Shown here: piece by piece, positions 45,210-57,085 of the stretch
Layout of the letters: each line of letters opens with the position of its first letter
Position numbering within the stretch: position 1 is the first letter of the stretch
Assembly (NCBI GenBank): GCA_037962975.1
Contig: CM075675.1
Span: 6,210,001 to 6,274,000 of the forward strand
Reading direction: 5' to 3'
DNA: 64,000 nucleotides
Source: Clitoria ternatea
Taxonomy: Eukaryota > Streptophyta > Magnoliopsida > Fabales > Fabaceae
The notes under the pieces: model-generated
Seen by the model: only the letters and a program-made list of their open reading frames with translations
The model's database searches: none
What the model was told of the DNA's origin: nothing
Program-made: the position numbers and the translations under genes

Positions 45210-48200
45210 TGTAAAATTATATCATAATATACCAATGTCTATAATATACTCTAATAAACAAACGTTTTAGTAAATCATTTATCTCAAAACTCAGATGTCA
45301 ATATTTTCTAAAACATGATAATATAAGTCATCTATCCTAGAATTCATAGAACTATTCTAAATATTTTTAAAGTAAAAAACTAAAGGAATTAATTAGGTTA
45401 CTAACCTTTGACTTGTTTGAAATTCCAATCAATTCAAATTGTTCCTTTTTGTCTTATGATCACGATGACACCAATGACAAAAGAAACAAATTCCTCTACG
45501 CTTCAAACCACACAAAAGAAAATTTAGGAACTTGAGAGAAATTAAGGGAAAGTTTGAAGTTAGGAAGAAATGAGGATGAAGAAAGGGGCTACATGCACTT
45601 AAGCATGGATTTGGTGTTTGGGCCAAGATTTTAAAATTTCGGCCATCTATATGTCAAAACAAACAAATCTAAAAGACATGAAAATGATGTAGGGTCTAGT
45701 CCTACACTAAAACCAAGTTATACATGAATTTTTGAATTTCTGAAGCGTCCTACGTTAAAGCATTATGTCCCACGTCATTCTTAGAGTGTCCCCCACCATG
45801 TTACAATACTAAAAATGAAAATTCTTGTGGTGATTTGTTTCAAAATACTTTTTCATATCGTTTTTGTTATGTTTAAATGTGTTCATATATTTCTAAGTGA
45901 ACATGTTTTGTTATATAACGATTATATGATGTAGTATTGTGTATTCTAGTTGCAAGTGTCGTTTGGCTGACCTTTGAGTTTGAAAGAAGTGATTCTATTA
46001 AAAAAAAACCTTTTATTTTTATGAAATGCTTAGATTTGCTACCATGCATTTTTATGTAGGTTCGGTTGCATATTTGACTTGAAATTTACCATGAGATACT
46101 CGATTTTAAGAGAAATTAAACTCTACCTAATTTTTGTTTATTTTAACTAGTTTGTTAGTTGGTTTTTAGGGTTGCTAAGTTTATTGGTTATTTAAAGGTG
46201 TAGCTCGATTTAAAGGGGTTTGGTTTAAGCTACGGACTAAGGCTGATTATATTATGTAGTGATAATAGACGTAACTAATATGCATAAAGTTATATGTTCA
46301 AATTTAATTCTCACAGGTGTAGAGATAAACAAGAATTTAGCAAGAAATATCTGGTAGTGTTAGAAAAAATTAATGGATTAATTTTTTTAATAATAATATC
46401 AACAAATTAATTAAAATACATTGAAATGTGACTTTGAAACTGTGGATCCAAGGGGTGGGATTCTTTCTGTTTAAAGGGTATATTTTGTTGGTTACATGTC
46501 TCAGGTGTGTGGATTCCATTAATTGTTAGGAGGCTTAATTTCGGATGTTCCAAGTCCAGAATGACTAAGAGGGGTATAATTGTTTTTATATTATTTTTTA
46601 ATAACATTTGAGATCTGTTGTACGAGAGTTTGTTTAATAACCATTATAATTAACCTTTTTATATATATTACAACTTTTAAAATAGACTTTTAAATAAAAT
46701 TAGTTTTTAAAAATGTTAGGTCAAGGAAAAAAAACTTATATAAGCAAATAAATCAGATTATTATCGGATCTAGAACCCTAAACCAGTAGTTATCAAATTA
46801 CTCAGGTCTTTAATTTAAAAGGTAGATGAGGTTCACACTCTTAAAAGCTTAAACCTAGCTGGGGGTAACTTATTCCATCTAATTATGGATTTAAGCTATC
46901 AAGGAAGCAATAATTTTATTATCTTTTGTTTAAGACAACAAGAGAGATCCAAAGACAAATAGTTTGTGGACGATTTAAATCCAACTTTTATTGAAGGCCT
47001 TATAGAGGAGGAAGAGGAGAACAAAGAAATAGGAAAGAGACATTACATTGCAAAAGAATAACTCTACACACTTATAATTTATGTCCTATAATCATTAGTG
47101 GTGACTCAAGGAGACACGTTCCATAATGTTTTCAATACTAGCTAGAGTATTAGGGACCTTAGAGATGGCCAAAAAAGAAGAAGCAATAAGAAAAAGAAGC
47201 AGCAAAAAGATGCAATTTGCGTGGAGGAATATTAATGACCCAAAATCCTTTTTTTATGGGAATTGCATGCGGTCTTAATTAATGACCCGTTCCCTCCTTT
47301 TAAACTTTCATACAAAGGTGAAAGTAATGAGATAACGTGAAAGTAAGAAAGTTGTATCTTGTATTTATTGATGATACTTGAATCTTCTCTTTATATTGAT
47401 TGTATTAACCTTTATATGTCACCTCTCACCTTAATTATCATTACAGGTTTAAAAGACAATATTTTTATATTGGTTAAGTTTAAAGACATAAATTTTGACC
47501 ATTGAACGTGAGACATTGCGTGTCTTTCTAACTACAGGAATATGAAATACATGTAGAATTGAACAGAATAAAAAGATTATGTGTCTGAAACCACAAAAAA
47601 GAAAAAGAATTTTTGTGTGATGACAAGATTAATCTCGGTAACTTTTACTACGAAACCAGGTTGACGGCCAATTTGTTTGAATTTTTTAAACTAAAATTTA
47701 TGTTTTAAAAATTTATCATAACAACTTTTGAATAATTTTATATCCTCCTATATATACACTATCATCTTACAAATTCTCCTACATACTAATCTAAGAAAAA
47801 TTGAATATTATTTTGTGTTTTTAAGAAAATGTATTGCTTTTTGAAGAAGTAGGAAGATTAATAGAAAGATTTGTAAGAGAATATAACATTTCTCATAATT
47901 TTTGTGTTGTTTATATTAATAAAATATATTTAAATAAAAAATGTTTAGCACAAATTTATCCTCAAGTTGAACGTATTAACTTCGGGAAAATTTTGGAAGT
48001 TATATCCTATAATCCTCTTTTGTATGTTCAAATAAAACGAAGATCCCTAAATCTATCCATATTCTCAAAATTTAATATATAACTCTTATAATTAGTCTAG
48101 CGAATTAATAAAACTTGTTGGAAGGAAATGAATTAAAAGTCTATATATATTGTTTTGTTTAATAAAATATTATATATTATTTTTTAGGATATTAGATTAA

Positions 48201-48379
48201 TATGAGAATTAAATATTTTTAAATTCTTCATGGTTAAATATTGTTATGTTGACATATATATTTATATGTTAAAATTAGTGTGTAATAATCTACTAATGAT
48301 CTGATTATATAGATAATAGATATATGTAATATCCAGTCAATAGAGAATAATACTATAAATAAACTTGATGTGATTATCA
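45210..48379. other. Intergenic DNA, no supported gene
   Basis: AT-rich, with a few island-like stretches. At 45690-45832 there are CACTA-like words (TAGGGTCTAGTCCTACACTA and a final ATTCTTGTGGTG) that may be the degraded right end of a CACTA element. An 82-codon frame at 47834-48082 has no domain and AT-driven composition. Confidence 0.4.
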
Positions 48380-49260
48380 TGCAAAGTTATATATGTCCTT
48401 CTTGTTACTTTCCCCTTTATTTTCATTAATTGGAGGATGAATGAGCACTTTCTCTTTTTCCAACTCAACTTCTATCAACACCATTCATTGCTCCTTATTC
48501 TTATCTAAACCAGAAATTTTGTTGCATAATCGATATAAGAGGACTTGAGCCTTTTTCATTTCTTATTGTGATGGTATTGGTGCTCCATTGGTTCAACTGT
48601 GACATCTTTGAACACAATTACTACAGTATTTTCTTCAATTTCTTGAGAGGTGACCAATTTGCTTCTCAAGGCTTCTAATAATATCTATATTTTTTCTTAA
48701 GTAAACTGCATAAATTATATAGGCACAGCTTCAAGAGTAGAAGTTTCATCTTGAAATTGAGTTTTTTTTTTTTTGGTAACCGGAAATTGAGTTTGTTGAA
48801 TAGGTTGATTTGAGTTCTTTAAGAAGATTTGATTATAGAGCCATGTAGGATCATAAACATTTGAATAAAAGTTATTCCAACATCTATGAAGCTATCATGA
48901 TGATGAGTAATCATTTTCAATAACTCATCTTCATAGTGGTTATTTTCATGTTTACCTTTATGAAAGTCACATCGTAAAGGTTGTGTTACAGAAGTTTCAG
49001 GGTGAGAAATTTATAATATAATTGTTTTGGCCACTTGTGTTGAGTTAGGATGCCATTATATTGCTCCTTAGTAAGAAGAACAATATACTAATATTACCCT
49101 TCCACTTCCATTGCTATCTTCTATACTTCTTTCTTGTTTTCTTTTCTAATATTTTTTATCCAAGGTAAAATCTTCAATGGATTTATATAACATACACAAA
49201 AACAACTAAGCACTAGATTATAAAGTGAAAAGAAAAGGTTAGAAATCTGAAATAGAACTT
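48380..49260 (-). pseudogene. Possible decayed coding region, family not recognised
   Basis: The minus strand keeps protein-like runs such as ALRSKLVTSQEIEENTVVIV near 48645 and CDFHKGKHENNHYEDEL near 48950, broken by stops. GC content is above the flanks. I cannot assign it; it may be a degraded retroelement gag or a host gene relic. Confidence 0.3.
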
Positions 49261-49349
49261 TTTTTTTTCAAATGAGTGGTTCCTCGTAGATTATTGATAT
49301 TGGGAATGGCGCTATAAACTTGGTGTGGTTTTTTAATCATGGCATGTGC

Positions 49350-49620
49350 ATCAAGGGTTTACCGACTATAGAATTAGAATTGAAATCAAGTATAGACGCG
49401 TAGGGATATTGTGTCCTGAACTGGTCGGTGTGTCTTTCTCTATTTCAATGGGGAACATTAGGGTTTAGGGTTTCTAATCTAATCTAATGTCCTTTACATT
49501 GTGGGTGCAATGTTGGTGTCACTTGCAAGGACTCTTTGTCACTCAAATCAGCACATGGTCAATACCAAAGGTTAAATAAGTACCTTTATGTGTAATGAAG
49601 GCGAGTATTTATAAAAGTCA
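49350..49620. other. Fragment with the shared GGTGTCACYTGC motif
   Basis: TTGGTGTCACTTGCAAGGAC near 49513 matches the motif near 12292. The surrounding sequence is repeat-like, with no ORF. Confidence 0.4.
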
Positions 49621-49839
49621 ATAAGGATTCCCTTATAACAATGATGGTGTTGGTATTTTTTTCCATAAAGCACATGTGAAAGCTATCATTGACGCAATAA
49701 TTCTTGACATATCTATAGATGTTTTCCAATGTGCCCCTAATATTTCAACCTCTTGAATCTATATTAACGGGATCATGTTATGGTGCACAAAGAATCTACT
49801 GGTCCATTGAGGCAAAAAAATATTTTAAAATATGCTTTT

Positions 49840-50200
49840 TACATATTTTTTATAGCAGATTTTTTTTACTTTTTACACCGGTGTAGACTTAGTAGGTGTA
49901 AAAAATTTTGTAACCGGTGTAAAAAGTACTTTTACACTGATAAAAATTAATGTCTGGTGCAAATTATTTTTTATATCGGTTCCACTACAAAACTGGTGTA
50001 AAAAGTGTAAATATTTATAAAATTACCACGACACTCTCTTTGAGATCGCTTTTCTACACCCGGTTTTAAATAGTATTTTTACACCGGTTCTCTTAAACCA
50101 CCAGTGTAAAAAATGAACAGATAATTACAAAATTACCACCACCACTTTTTTTACATCTATTTTTTATTAAACTGGTGTAATATCTCCGGTGTAAAATCTT
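49840..50200. repeat. ACCGGTGTAAAAA repeat cluster, CACTA-subterminal-like
   Basis: At least nine copies of CCGGTGTAAAAA, CTGGTGTAAAAA or the complement TTTTTACACCGGT occur in both orientations in about 350 bp. A CACTACAAAACTGGTG string lies at 49985. This density fits the subterminal part of a CACTA element, but a pair of ends could not be defined. Confidence 0.55.
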
Positions 50201-50547
50201 TATGCATGAATACACAAATAGATGCTTTGTGCATCATAGAATTCCCCATATTAACGTGGTCTTCAAACAGGATATTATGGGTCACACTTGCGATTATACC
50301 ATGAGCTGCTTTCATGACATTGGATGCTGAAGGTTGTATACTGATGTGGGCACTGGCATACCAACACAAGTATCACGCCTAGGTCATATGCTCCTCTTCC
50401 TATTGAAGTTACTTAGGGGGTTGCCTAAAAGGGCTGAAGTTGCAAATTTTTCAGTATCTGATATGCCCCCAACAGATGCTTTTCCAAGGTATATTTTTGT
50501 ATCAAGGTAATTCTTCTTTGTAGCTGAGCAATTGCCTTTGCCATATG
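50201..50547. other. Intergenic spacer before the copia element
   Basis: No gene seen. Confidence 0.4.
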
Positions 50548-50552
50548 TCAAC

Positions 50553-50719
50553 TCACAGAAACAGAGAATACATATGAAAGAAGAGTTTCGAAAATAGGAG
50601 GAGAAAACTGAAACTTGATTTTATTAACGCTAACTTGTAGAGTATGTACAAAGGGTATTTATAGGAAAATAGAAAATCAGAAATAACTAATTTCTAATTA
50701 ATGAATTATATTCTTATCA
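50553..50719 (-). repeat. 3' LTR of the copia element
   Basis: 167 bp. On the element strand it starts TGATAAGAATATA and ends TTTCTGTGA, so the ends are TG...GA rather than TG...CA. It includes TATAAATA (around 50655-50662), a likely promoter box. A purine-rich tract with GCGGGGGTTGA lies just inside at 50720-50730. Confidence 0.93.
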
Positions 50720-53700
50720 ACCCCCGCAAGCTGGCATCTGAGTGAAAAATGTTCACCATGCCCAGCTTGGAAAGCAGAGAATGGAACACGCGTGGGTTAA
50801 AGGCCTTGGCAAAAATATCAGCTACTTGGTCAGTGGTGGAGACGGGAATAAGCTTGAACAGCCCACTTTGAAGACGTTCTCGCACAACATGGCAATCAAT
50901 GTCAAGATTCTTGGTGCGCTCATGAAAAACTGGGTTGGAGGCAATGTGTATTGCACTCTGGTTATCGCAGAACAAAACAGGTGGACGAGGCAAAGGTATG
51001 CGCAAGTCACAAAGTAAGAAGAGAAGCCATTGAAGTTCACAGGTTGCGAAAGCTAGCGCCCGGTACTCTGCTTCAGAAGAAGAACGAGCAACAGTAGTTT
51101 ACTTCTTTGATCGCCAAGAGATGAGGGAATCTCCGAGAAAGAAGCAATGAGCAGAAACCGAACGACGTGTGATATTGCAAGAGCCTCAATCAGCATCACT
51201 GAAACCCTGTAAATGTACACTTGAGGAAGACGGGAAGAACAAGCCTGAACCAGGTGAACATTTGAGATAACGCACAACACGTAGTGCAGCATGGTAATGG
51301 TGGTCCAAGGGAGCATTGAGAAACTGGCTCAATTGATGGAAAGCAAAGGTGATATCGGGTCTAGTAGTGGTAAGGTAAAGAAGACACCCAACAAGTCTGC
51401 GGTATCCTGGAATATCAGAATATTCTGGACCAGAAGTAGTTGTTAATAGGGCAGCAGGGTCCAAAGGTGTAGATGCAGGCTTGCAACCAAGAAGACCAGT
51501 AGCATTGAGCAACTCAAGACAGTACTTACATTGACAAACTGAGATTCCAAAAGCTGCTCTAGCAAATTCCAGACCAAGAAAAAACTTGAGAGGGCCCAAG
51601 TCTTTGATGCCAAATGAAGAGTTTAGCTGTGATTTTACCCTGGAAAACTCATCCAAATCATTCCCAACAAGTAACACATCATCTACATAGACAGTTAAAG
51701 CAGTGAAAGAGGACCCATGAAATTAAAGGAAAAGAGAGCTATCTGAGTGTGCAGGGAAATATCCATAAGAGGCCAAAGTGTGTTGAAGCTTCTCAAACCA
51801 CTTACGACTTGTCTGTTTAAGCCCGTAAAGAGACTTGATGAGTTTGTAGACCTGGTTGGGCTGCTCATGAAACACACCATCAGGGATCGTCATGTAAACA
51901 TTTTCCTGTAAATCGCCATGAAGAAAAGCGTTGTCCACATCAACTTGATGTAAGTGCCATCCATGAATAGCAGCCAAAGCAAGTAAGGTACGGATAGTAG
52001 TCATCTTGACCACTGGTGAGAATGTGTCGAAGTAGTCAATACCTTCAACTTGGGAGTAGCCTTTTGCCACTAAACGTGCTTTGTATCGAGCTACACTCCC
52101 ATCAGCATGGCCCTTAAGTTTGTAAACCCACTTGGACCCAATAGGTTTTGAACCAGGAGGCAATTCAGTAAATATCCAAGTACCATTAGCATTGAGAGCA
52201 CGTAATTCTGCTTCCATGGCACAGACCCAATTGGGATCTAGTGAGGCTTGGGCAAAGGATTCTGGCTCAGTAGAGGAAGAGATGGCTAGTGTAAAAGTTC
52301 TGTACTGAGGGCTACGGTATGAGTAGGATAAGGAGGATGAGATTGGATGAGAAGTGGATAATGAGGTGGAAGGCAGTATGTAATCAGCTAAATGAGGAGG
52401 TAGTTTGGTGGTTCTAGTGGATTTCCTTAGAATTGGTGTAGTAGGCGAATCATGGTGAATTGAGGATGAGGAGTCAGATGCTATAAGTGAGTTATAAGTA
52501 GGAATGGTAAGAGATGGTATAGGTAAGGTTGTATTAGTTGGAATATTGGGATCAAGACATGTATAGAAAGGAGTGTTAGAAGATGAAGTATAGGTGAATG
52601 GGAGAATTCTCTCATGAAAGACAACATCCCGGGATATGAACACTGATTGTGTAAACATATCATAAACAATATAGCCCTTCATTCCAGGTTTGAAACCTAG
52701 AAAAACTCCTTTTCTGGCCCTGGGATCAAACTTGCTCCTGTGAGCATGTAATGTAGATTCATAACAAAGGCATCCAAAAATTCTGAGCTCTCTGAGATCT
52801 GGTTCCTGGCCATGTAGCACAGAATATAGTGAGTGATTATCCAGGATGGATGTGGGAATCCTGTTTATCAGGTAAGTGGCATGGCCAACAGCTTAACACC
52901 ATAAATGTTTTGGTACTTGGGAATGGAGAAGAAGTGCCCTTGCAATGTTTAAAATGTGTTGATGCCTCCTCTCAACCCTTCTATTCTGCTGGGGGGTTTG
53001 AACACAACTGGTTTGATGCATAATGTCGTGGCAGTATAAAAGGAACTCAGTAAGAACTCTGCACCATTATCAGTTCTAATAGTTTTAACCTTGGACCCAA
53101 ACTGAGTTCCCACCATGTGAACAAAGTTCTAAAGAACTATACTGGCCTCTGATTTGTGCTTCAAAAATATAGTCCACAAGTACCTGCTATGATCATCTAA
53201 AATAGTCAAGAAATAACTATGGTGGTGAATGGATTTGGTGGAATAAGGTCCCCAGATATCAGCATGCACAATTTCAAAACAGTGAGCAGCATTAGTGGTA
53301 CTAAGAGGGAAGGGAAGCCTTTTTAATCTTGAAGCATAACAAACATCACAAACAAGATCTTTATTTATTGAAATGAAATCATATGTATTTGCCAACAATT
53401 GTGCTTTCTTATGAGACAAGTGACCTAATCTATAGTGCCACAGTGCACTTTTAGGCAAAGCAGTAGCAATATATACAAAATCAATAGAATTTGTAAAATT
53501 ACTAAGGTTGTGATTGGGAATATCAGCCTGCAATTGATATAATCCACCCTTAGCTTCAATTGAACCAATCATCTCATGAGTAGAGATCTCCTGTAATACA
53601 CACAGATTCTTGTGAAAAATGATGCTAATTTTATGTTGTGTAGTTAGCTTGTAGATTGAAATCAAGTTGAAAGAAAATTATGGTAGGAATAGGACATCCT

Positions 53701-53955
53701 CAAGTGTCAGGTTTGACCAGACTTTAACACTCCACTGTGAGAGGTGGAAACCTGAGTCCCATTAGGTAAATGCACAGTCACAAGGGAAATATATCTTAAA
53801 TGAACAAATGCCTCTTTACGAGTACAGATCTGATCTGTAGCTCCAGAATCCAATATCCAAATCAATTGTGTGTGATGAGTGTTGCAAGAGAGAGCAAGAG
53901 AACTACCTGAACTATAAGTTCTATGGCTAGTTCCTGCATATGTGACTTGATTCAC
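50720..53955 (-). pseudogene. copia pol: protease, integrase, reverse transcriptase, RNase H remnants
   Basis: Read on the minus strand. Protease: WILDSGATDQIC (about 53850). Integrase: zinc residues in WHYRLGHLSHKK and CDVCYASR, catalytic Asp in VHADIWGPY and in TIRTDNGAEF. Reverse transcriptase: SKWVYKLKGHADGSVARYKA, LVAKGYSQVEGIDYFDTFSP, HQVDVDNAFLHGDL, SLYGLKQTSRKW and the catalytic YVDD at about 51690. RNase H: SSSEAEYRALAFATCELQW, VLFCDNQSAIHIASNPVFHE and a C-terminal DIFAKAF. Visible breaks include a stop at about 53707, loss of frame near 53129 and 52820, and stops at about 51720, 51183 and 51100. Length and order are otherwise normal. Confidence 0.93.
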
Positions 53956-54129
53956 AACTGGACTTGTACTAACAGTGGCTTGTTGGATGAGATCATGATG
54001 GTTTTGAATTGATCTGTAGTAAAGGATCCACCAGAATTGGCAAGGTCAGTTTCGTCTCCAATTTTCTCTTCCTTCACAGAAGTTTTCTCATCATTTTCAT
54101 TGTCATGATCATCAACAAAGACATGATTA

Positions 54130-55043
54130 GAGGTATTCTGAAACCTCGGTTTAAAGCCAAAAGGAAAACCATGCTTTCTATAGCATGTTTCAACAGTGTG
54201 TCCCTGCTTACCACAAAAGCTACATTGCTTCCCTTTCTAATTCAAAGAAGAATTGCTGTATTGGCCTCTTCCTTTGCCAAAACCATTATTCCCTTTTCCA
54301 TCAACAGAATTTATCAAGATCTCTGGTTCCTCAACACCTACAGATCTAGTCTGTCTCTCATGTTGCAAGACCATGGAGAATACTTTATTCATATTTGGTA
54401 ATGGATCCATTAATAATACTTGTGCACACACAATCGCAAAGTTATCATTTAGTCCCGTTTGAAACCTAATGATCTGGTCTTGCATACGATACCTTTTAGG
54501 ATTCTCACTAGATTCACATCGACACTTTACAGAACATATGCATGAAGACAAAGGCCTGTAATTGTCCAGCTCTTCCCATAGAATTTTGAGTTCCGTAAAA
54601 TAGCTAGTGACTAACATTGAACCTTGTTTGAAAGCAGAAATTTCTTGTTGCAGATCAGAAATTCTAATCAAGTCACCTTGAGAAAATCGTTCACGTAATT
54701 CTTGCCATACGTCATATGCATAGTCCATGAACATCACGCTTTGTCCAATCGATGGAGAAATAGAATTCACGATCCATGTATGGACAATGTTATTGCAGTG
54801 TTCCCAAGCTTCGAAAATAGGATCGAATGCATCGGGCGCAGTTATGCTTCCGTTGACAAATTTCCACTTGTTCTTCAAGATTAAGGCTCGTTTCATGGCC
54901 CGAGCCCAGCCATGGTAATTTCTTCCATCAAGAATCAGATTCACCAATAAAACTGAGGTTGATTCGTTTGGATACATATAGAACGGACTTGCTTGATTCA
55001 AACTTGGATCCATCAGAGGATTAACTGGAGTTCCTCTCACCAT
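54130..55043 (-). pseudogene. copia gag with one in-frame stop before the zinc knuckle
   Basis: ATG at 55043. The first part contains LILDGRNYHGWARAMKRAL, the standard plant copia gag opening, then WIVNSISPSIGQSVMF, VWQELRERFSQGDLIRISDL and IIRFQTGLNDNF. The frame stops at a TAG (54237-54239). Immediately after, in the same frame, comes the zinc knuckle CSFCGKQGHTVETCYRKHG (CX2CX4HX4C), so the stop is a point mutation inside one original protein. Confidence 0.92.
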
Positions 55044-55076
55044 GGTGTTATGTTGATGGCAGAGCCCTCAGCTAGG

Positions 55077-55088
55077 GCTCTGATACCA
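55077..55088 (-). other. Primer-binding site of the copia element, initiator tRNA-Met type
   Basis: On the minus strand TGGTATCAGAGC follows the 5' LTR with no spacer. This 12-mer is the standard initiator tRNA-Met primer site of plant copia elements. Confidence 0.95.
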
Positions 55089-55255
55089 TCACAGAAACAG
55101 AGAATACATGTGAAAGAAGAGTTTCGAAAATAGGAGAAGAAAATTGAAACTTGATTTTATTAACGCTAACTTGTAGAGTATGTACAAAGGATATTTATAG
55201 GAAAACAGAAAATTAGAAATAACTAATTTCTAATTAATGAATTATATTCTTATCA
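55089..55255 (-). repeat. 5' LTR of the copia element
   Basis: 167 bp, same ends as the other LTR (TGATAAG...TCTGTGA), directly abutting the primer-binding site, which confirms the unusual GA end. Confidence 0.93.
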
Positions 55256-55259
55256 TCAA

Positions 55260-56640
55260 CCATTGGATAAGTGCAATGCTTTAATTTTTATGTGAGCCAT
55301 CGTTCGATATCTGAACTATCACGTTATTTCAATTGTCACACGTTTTAATTATGGTGTCATTTTATGGCACCATTTTCCCACCCATTGCTTGTCTATAAAA
55401 GAGGAGTGACTATATCATTTTTCACATAGCTTCTCCGTCTTAAATTTTGCTTTGGTATACAACAAATCCAAAATTCGTGGCTCATACGTTCATAGTTCTA
55501 CTATCACTTAACTATCCCTCTTATCTTGTCTTGTTAATTTTTTGTAATTATTATATGTTTGAATTTTGGGATATCAAGGACGACCAGGAGACAATGGAAA
55601 TTATGTTTGAGCCACCACCGCCATAGTCATTTGTCGGATCCTGACATAAGTTTCAAATCCCATAAACAGGTAGACGTTGAAACTCTGGAGTTAATCCCCA
55701 ATCCATTTTAGATTTGATAAAGGATCCTTCTTGTCATAAAGAGAGGATGACTTACAATAAGCTTATAAAATACTTATCTTTGAAGAGTTTTGCCATTGAC
55801 TCATCAGATGCTTTTGTATCCTCTTAACTAGTGTCCCTTTCTTTATTTTGGGACTCGGACTCAAGTTTTGGGTATTATTTATTTAACTATACAAAATTCT
55901 ATAATTGTGTTCCCTTCCTTCAACATGCTGTTCTTCCAATGGCTTCCTAAAAGTCTCAACATTCAAGCACATGCATCTTTCATATAGTCACGATTGATCT
56001 TATCTACAATAATGTTCTGGCCAACAAAATTGATTAGATTACAGAGTTGGTGAAGGACCAATACTTCTCAATGCATGAAGACTTTGAATTTTGTATCTCC
56101 ATATGCATAGAAAAGATATGGGTTTAAGATTAATGGAGTTCCTATCCATTTTTCTAGAAAGAATAAAGAGGAATTTTCCATCGTTTCTCCATTAACCACG
56201 AATCAGATTTGACATATTCTGGGGTCTCAATACCCTTTTATGTACGAGATCCACTTCACCAAAATTGAGGTGGAGTTTTGATGTAAGCCTTTTTAGGCAT
56301 GGATGGATCTAATCTTAAGTTTCTTTTTAAATCTTCAAGCTTTTCTATTCCAAGCTCCAAAAATGCATCTCATGGAAGCCTTGGCCGAATGTTGAATGGT
56401 CCCTAAGCAAGTTAGAAATTTTAGATTTCCTAATCCAAAAGAACGAAAGGTGAGGTGAATGAAAGAGAAGCGAAATGGACAATGGAGGAGAGATGTTTTG
56501 CACCATTCTCTAGGTGCTAAAGAGATAAGCAAGGTGTTCAAGAAGCCCAAGGAATAAGAACATGAGAGGCCTTCGTGCTGTTAAAATTCAAGAAAGATAA
56601 AATTCCTCACTTCTCACTAAAAATATCAATTATGAGGGTT
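55260..56640 (+). pseudogene. Second decayed copy of the gag-like retroelement region
   Basis: TATA-like TCTATAAAAGAGG (about 55393), leader, GGATCCTGACATAAGT (55638) and TTTTGGGACTCGGACTCAAG (55848) correspond in order to the copy at 32840-34900. A block at 56213-56280 (TACGAGATCCACTTCACCAA) also aligns. Reading frames are short and broken; only fragments such as APKMHLMEALAE near 56345 remain. It ends near the left edge of the MULE. Confidence 0.55.
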
Positions 56641-56739
56641 TTTTTTCAAAGTAGTGCGTATTTAAAAAAAAATATAAAGATTAAGGTAGTTTTGAAAATA
56701 TTTTTGTGTCTGGGTTAAAAAGTGTCCCATCAAGTTTAT

Positions 56740-57079
56740 ATTTCGCCTACCCAAAATGAGAAACCCTCCAGAGCATGCCACGTCTGCAGATTCCGAGCAA
56801 CATCTTGTCATTCCGACCAGCATCCTGTCACGTCGTTGCAGTGTGCATTTCGCATACCGGCTGGAAGAAACGTCAGTCAACAGCGCAGTGTGCTGTCACG
56901 TCGAGCCAGGCATGCGCAGGTTGTGCATTTCGCCGGTCAGACAGAAGAAATGCATGGGAAGCTGACACGCGGCGACGGAGGTGCAGTCACAGAGCATTTC
57001 GCCCGTCAGAAGGGAGAAACGCATGGGGTCTGGACACGTGGCTTCCATGCAGAGTTTCGCCTGGCCAGTTGAAGAAACG
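56740..57079 (+). repeat. Left end of the MULE: five hairpin modules
   Basis: Modules of about 25 bp, ATTTCGC-N10to12-GARAAAYG, start at 56740, 56847, 56927, 56996 and 57054. Gaps shrink inward (107, 80, 69, 58 bp). Between them are ACGTC/GTCAC words (CCTGTCACGTCG, GCTGTCACGTCG). An outer pair near 56790 and 56813 (ATTCCGA) looks like decayed modules. Confidence 0.88.
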
Positions 57080-57085
57080 TGTGTG

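Larger units (their letters stand above)
50553..55255 (-). mobile_element. Ty1/copia LTR retrotransposon, 4.7 kb, minus strand, coding-defective
   Basis: Two 167-bp LTRs differ at six positions, all transitions (about 3.6 percent). The 5-bp flanks are identical: TCAAC at 50548-50552 and 55256-55260. The internal order on the minus strand is gag, protease, integrase, reverse transcriptase, RNase H, which defines copia. Every domain is present, but stops and frameshifts break the polyprotein at six or more places. Confidence 0.95.

Noticed and set aside
45820..45832. ATTCTTGTGGTG as a CACTA right end
   Set aside because: One mismatch from the usual CTTGTAGTG end and no partner end; kept only as a remark.
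47834..48082. 82-codon plus-strand ORF
   Set aside because: AT-driven amino-acid composition, no domain, no promoter or splice context.
49450..49475. Telomere-like TTAGGGTTTAGGGTTT
   Set aside because: Only about two repeats; too short for an interstitial telomeric array.
50742..51017. Plus-strand ORFs across the copia element
   Set aside because: Antisense to RNase H and reverse transcriptase frames that show clear motifs.
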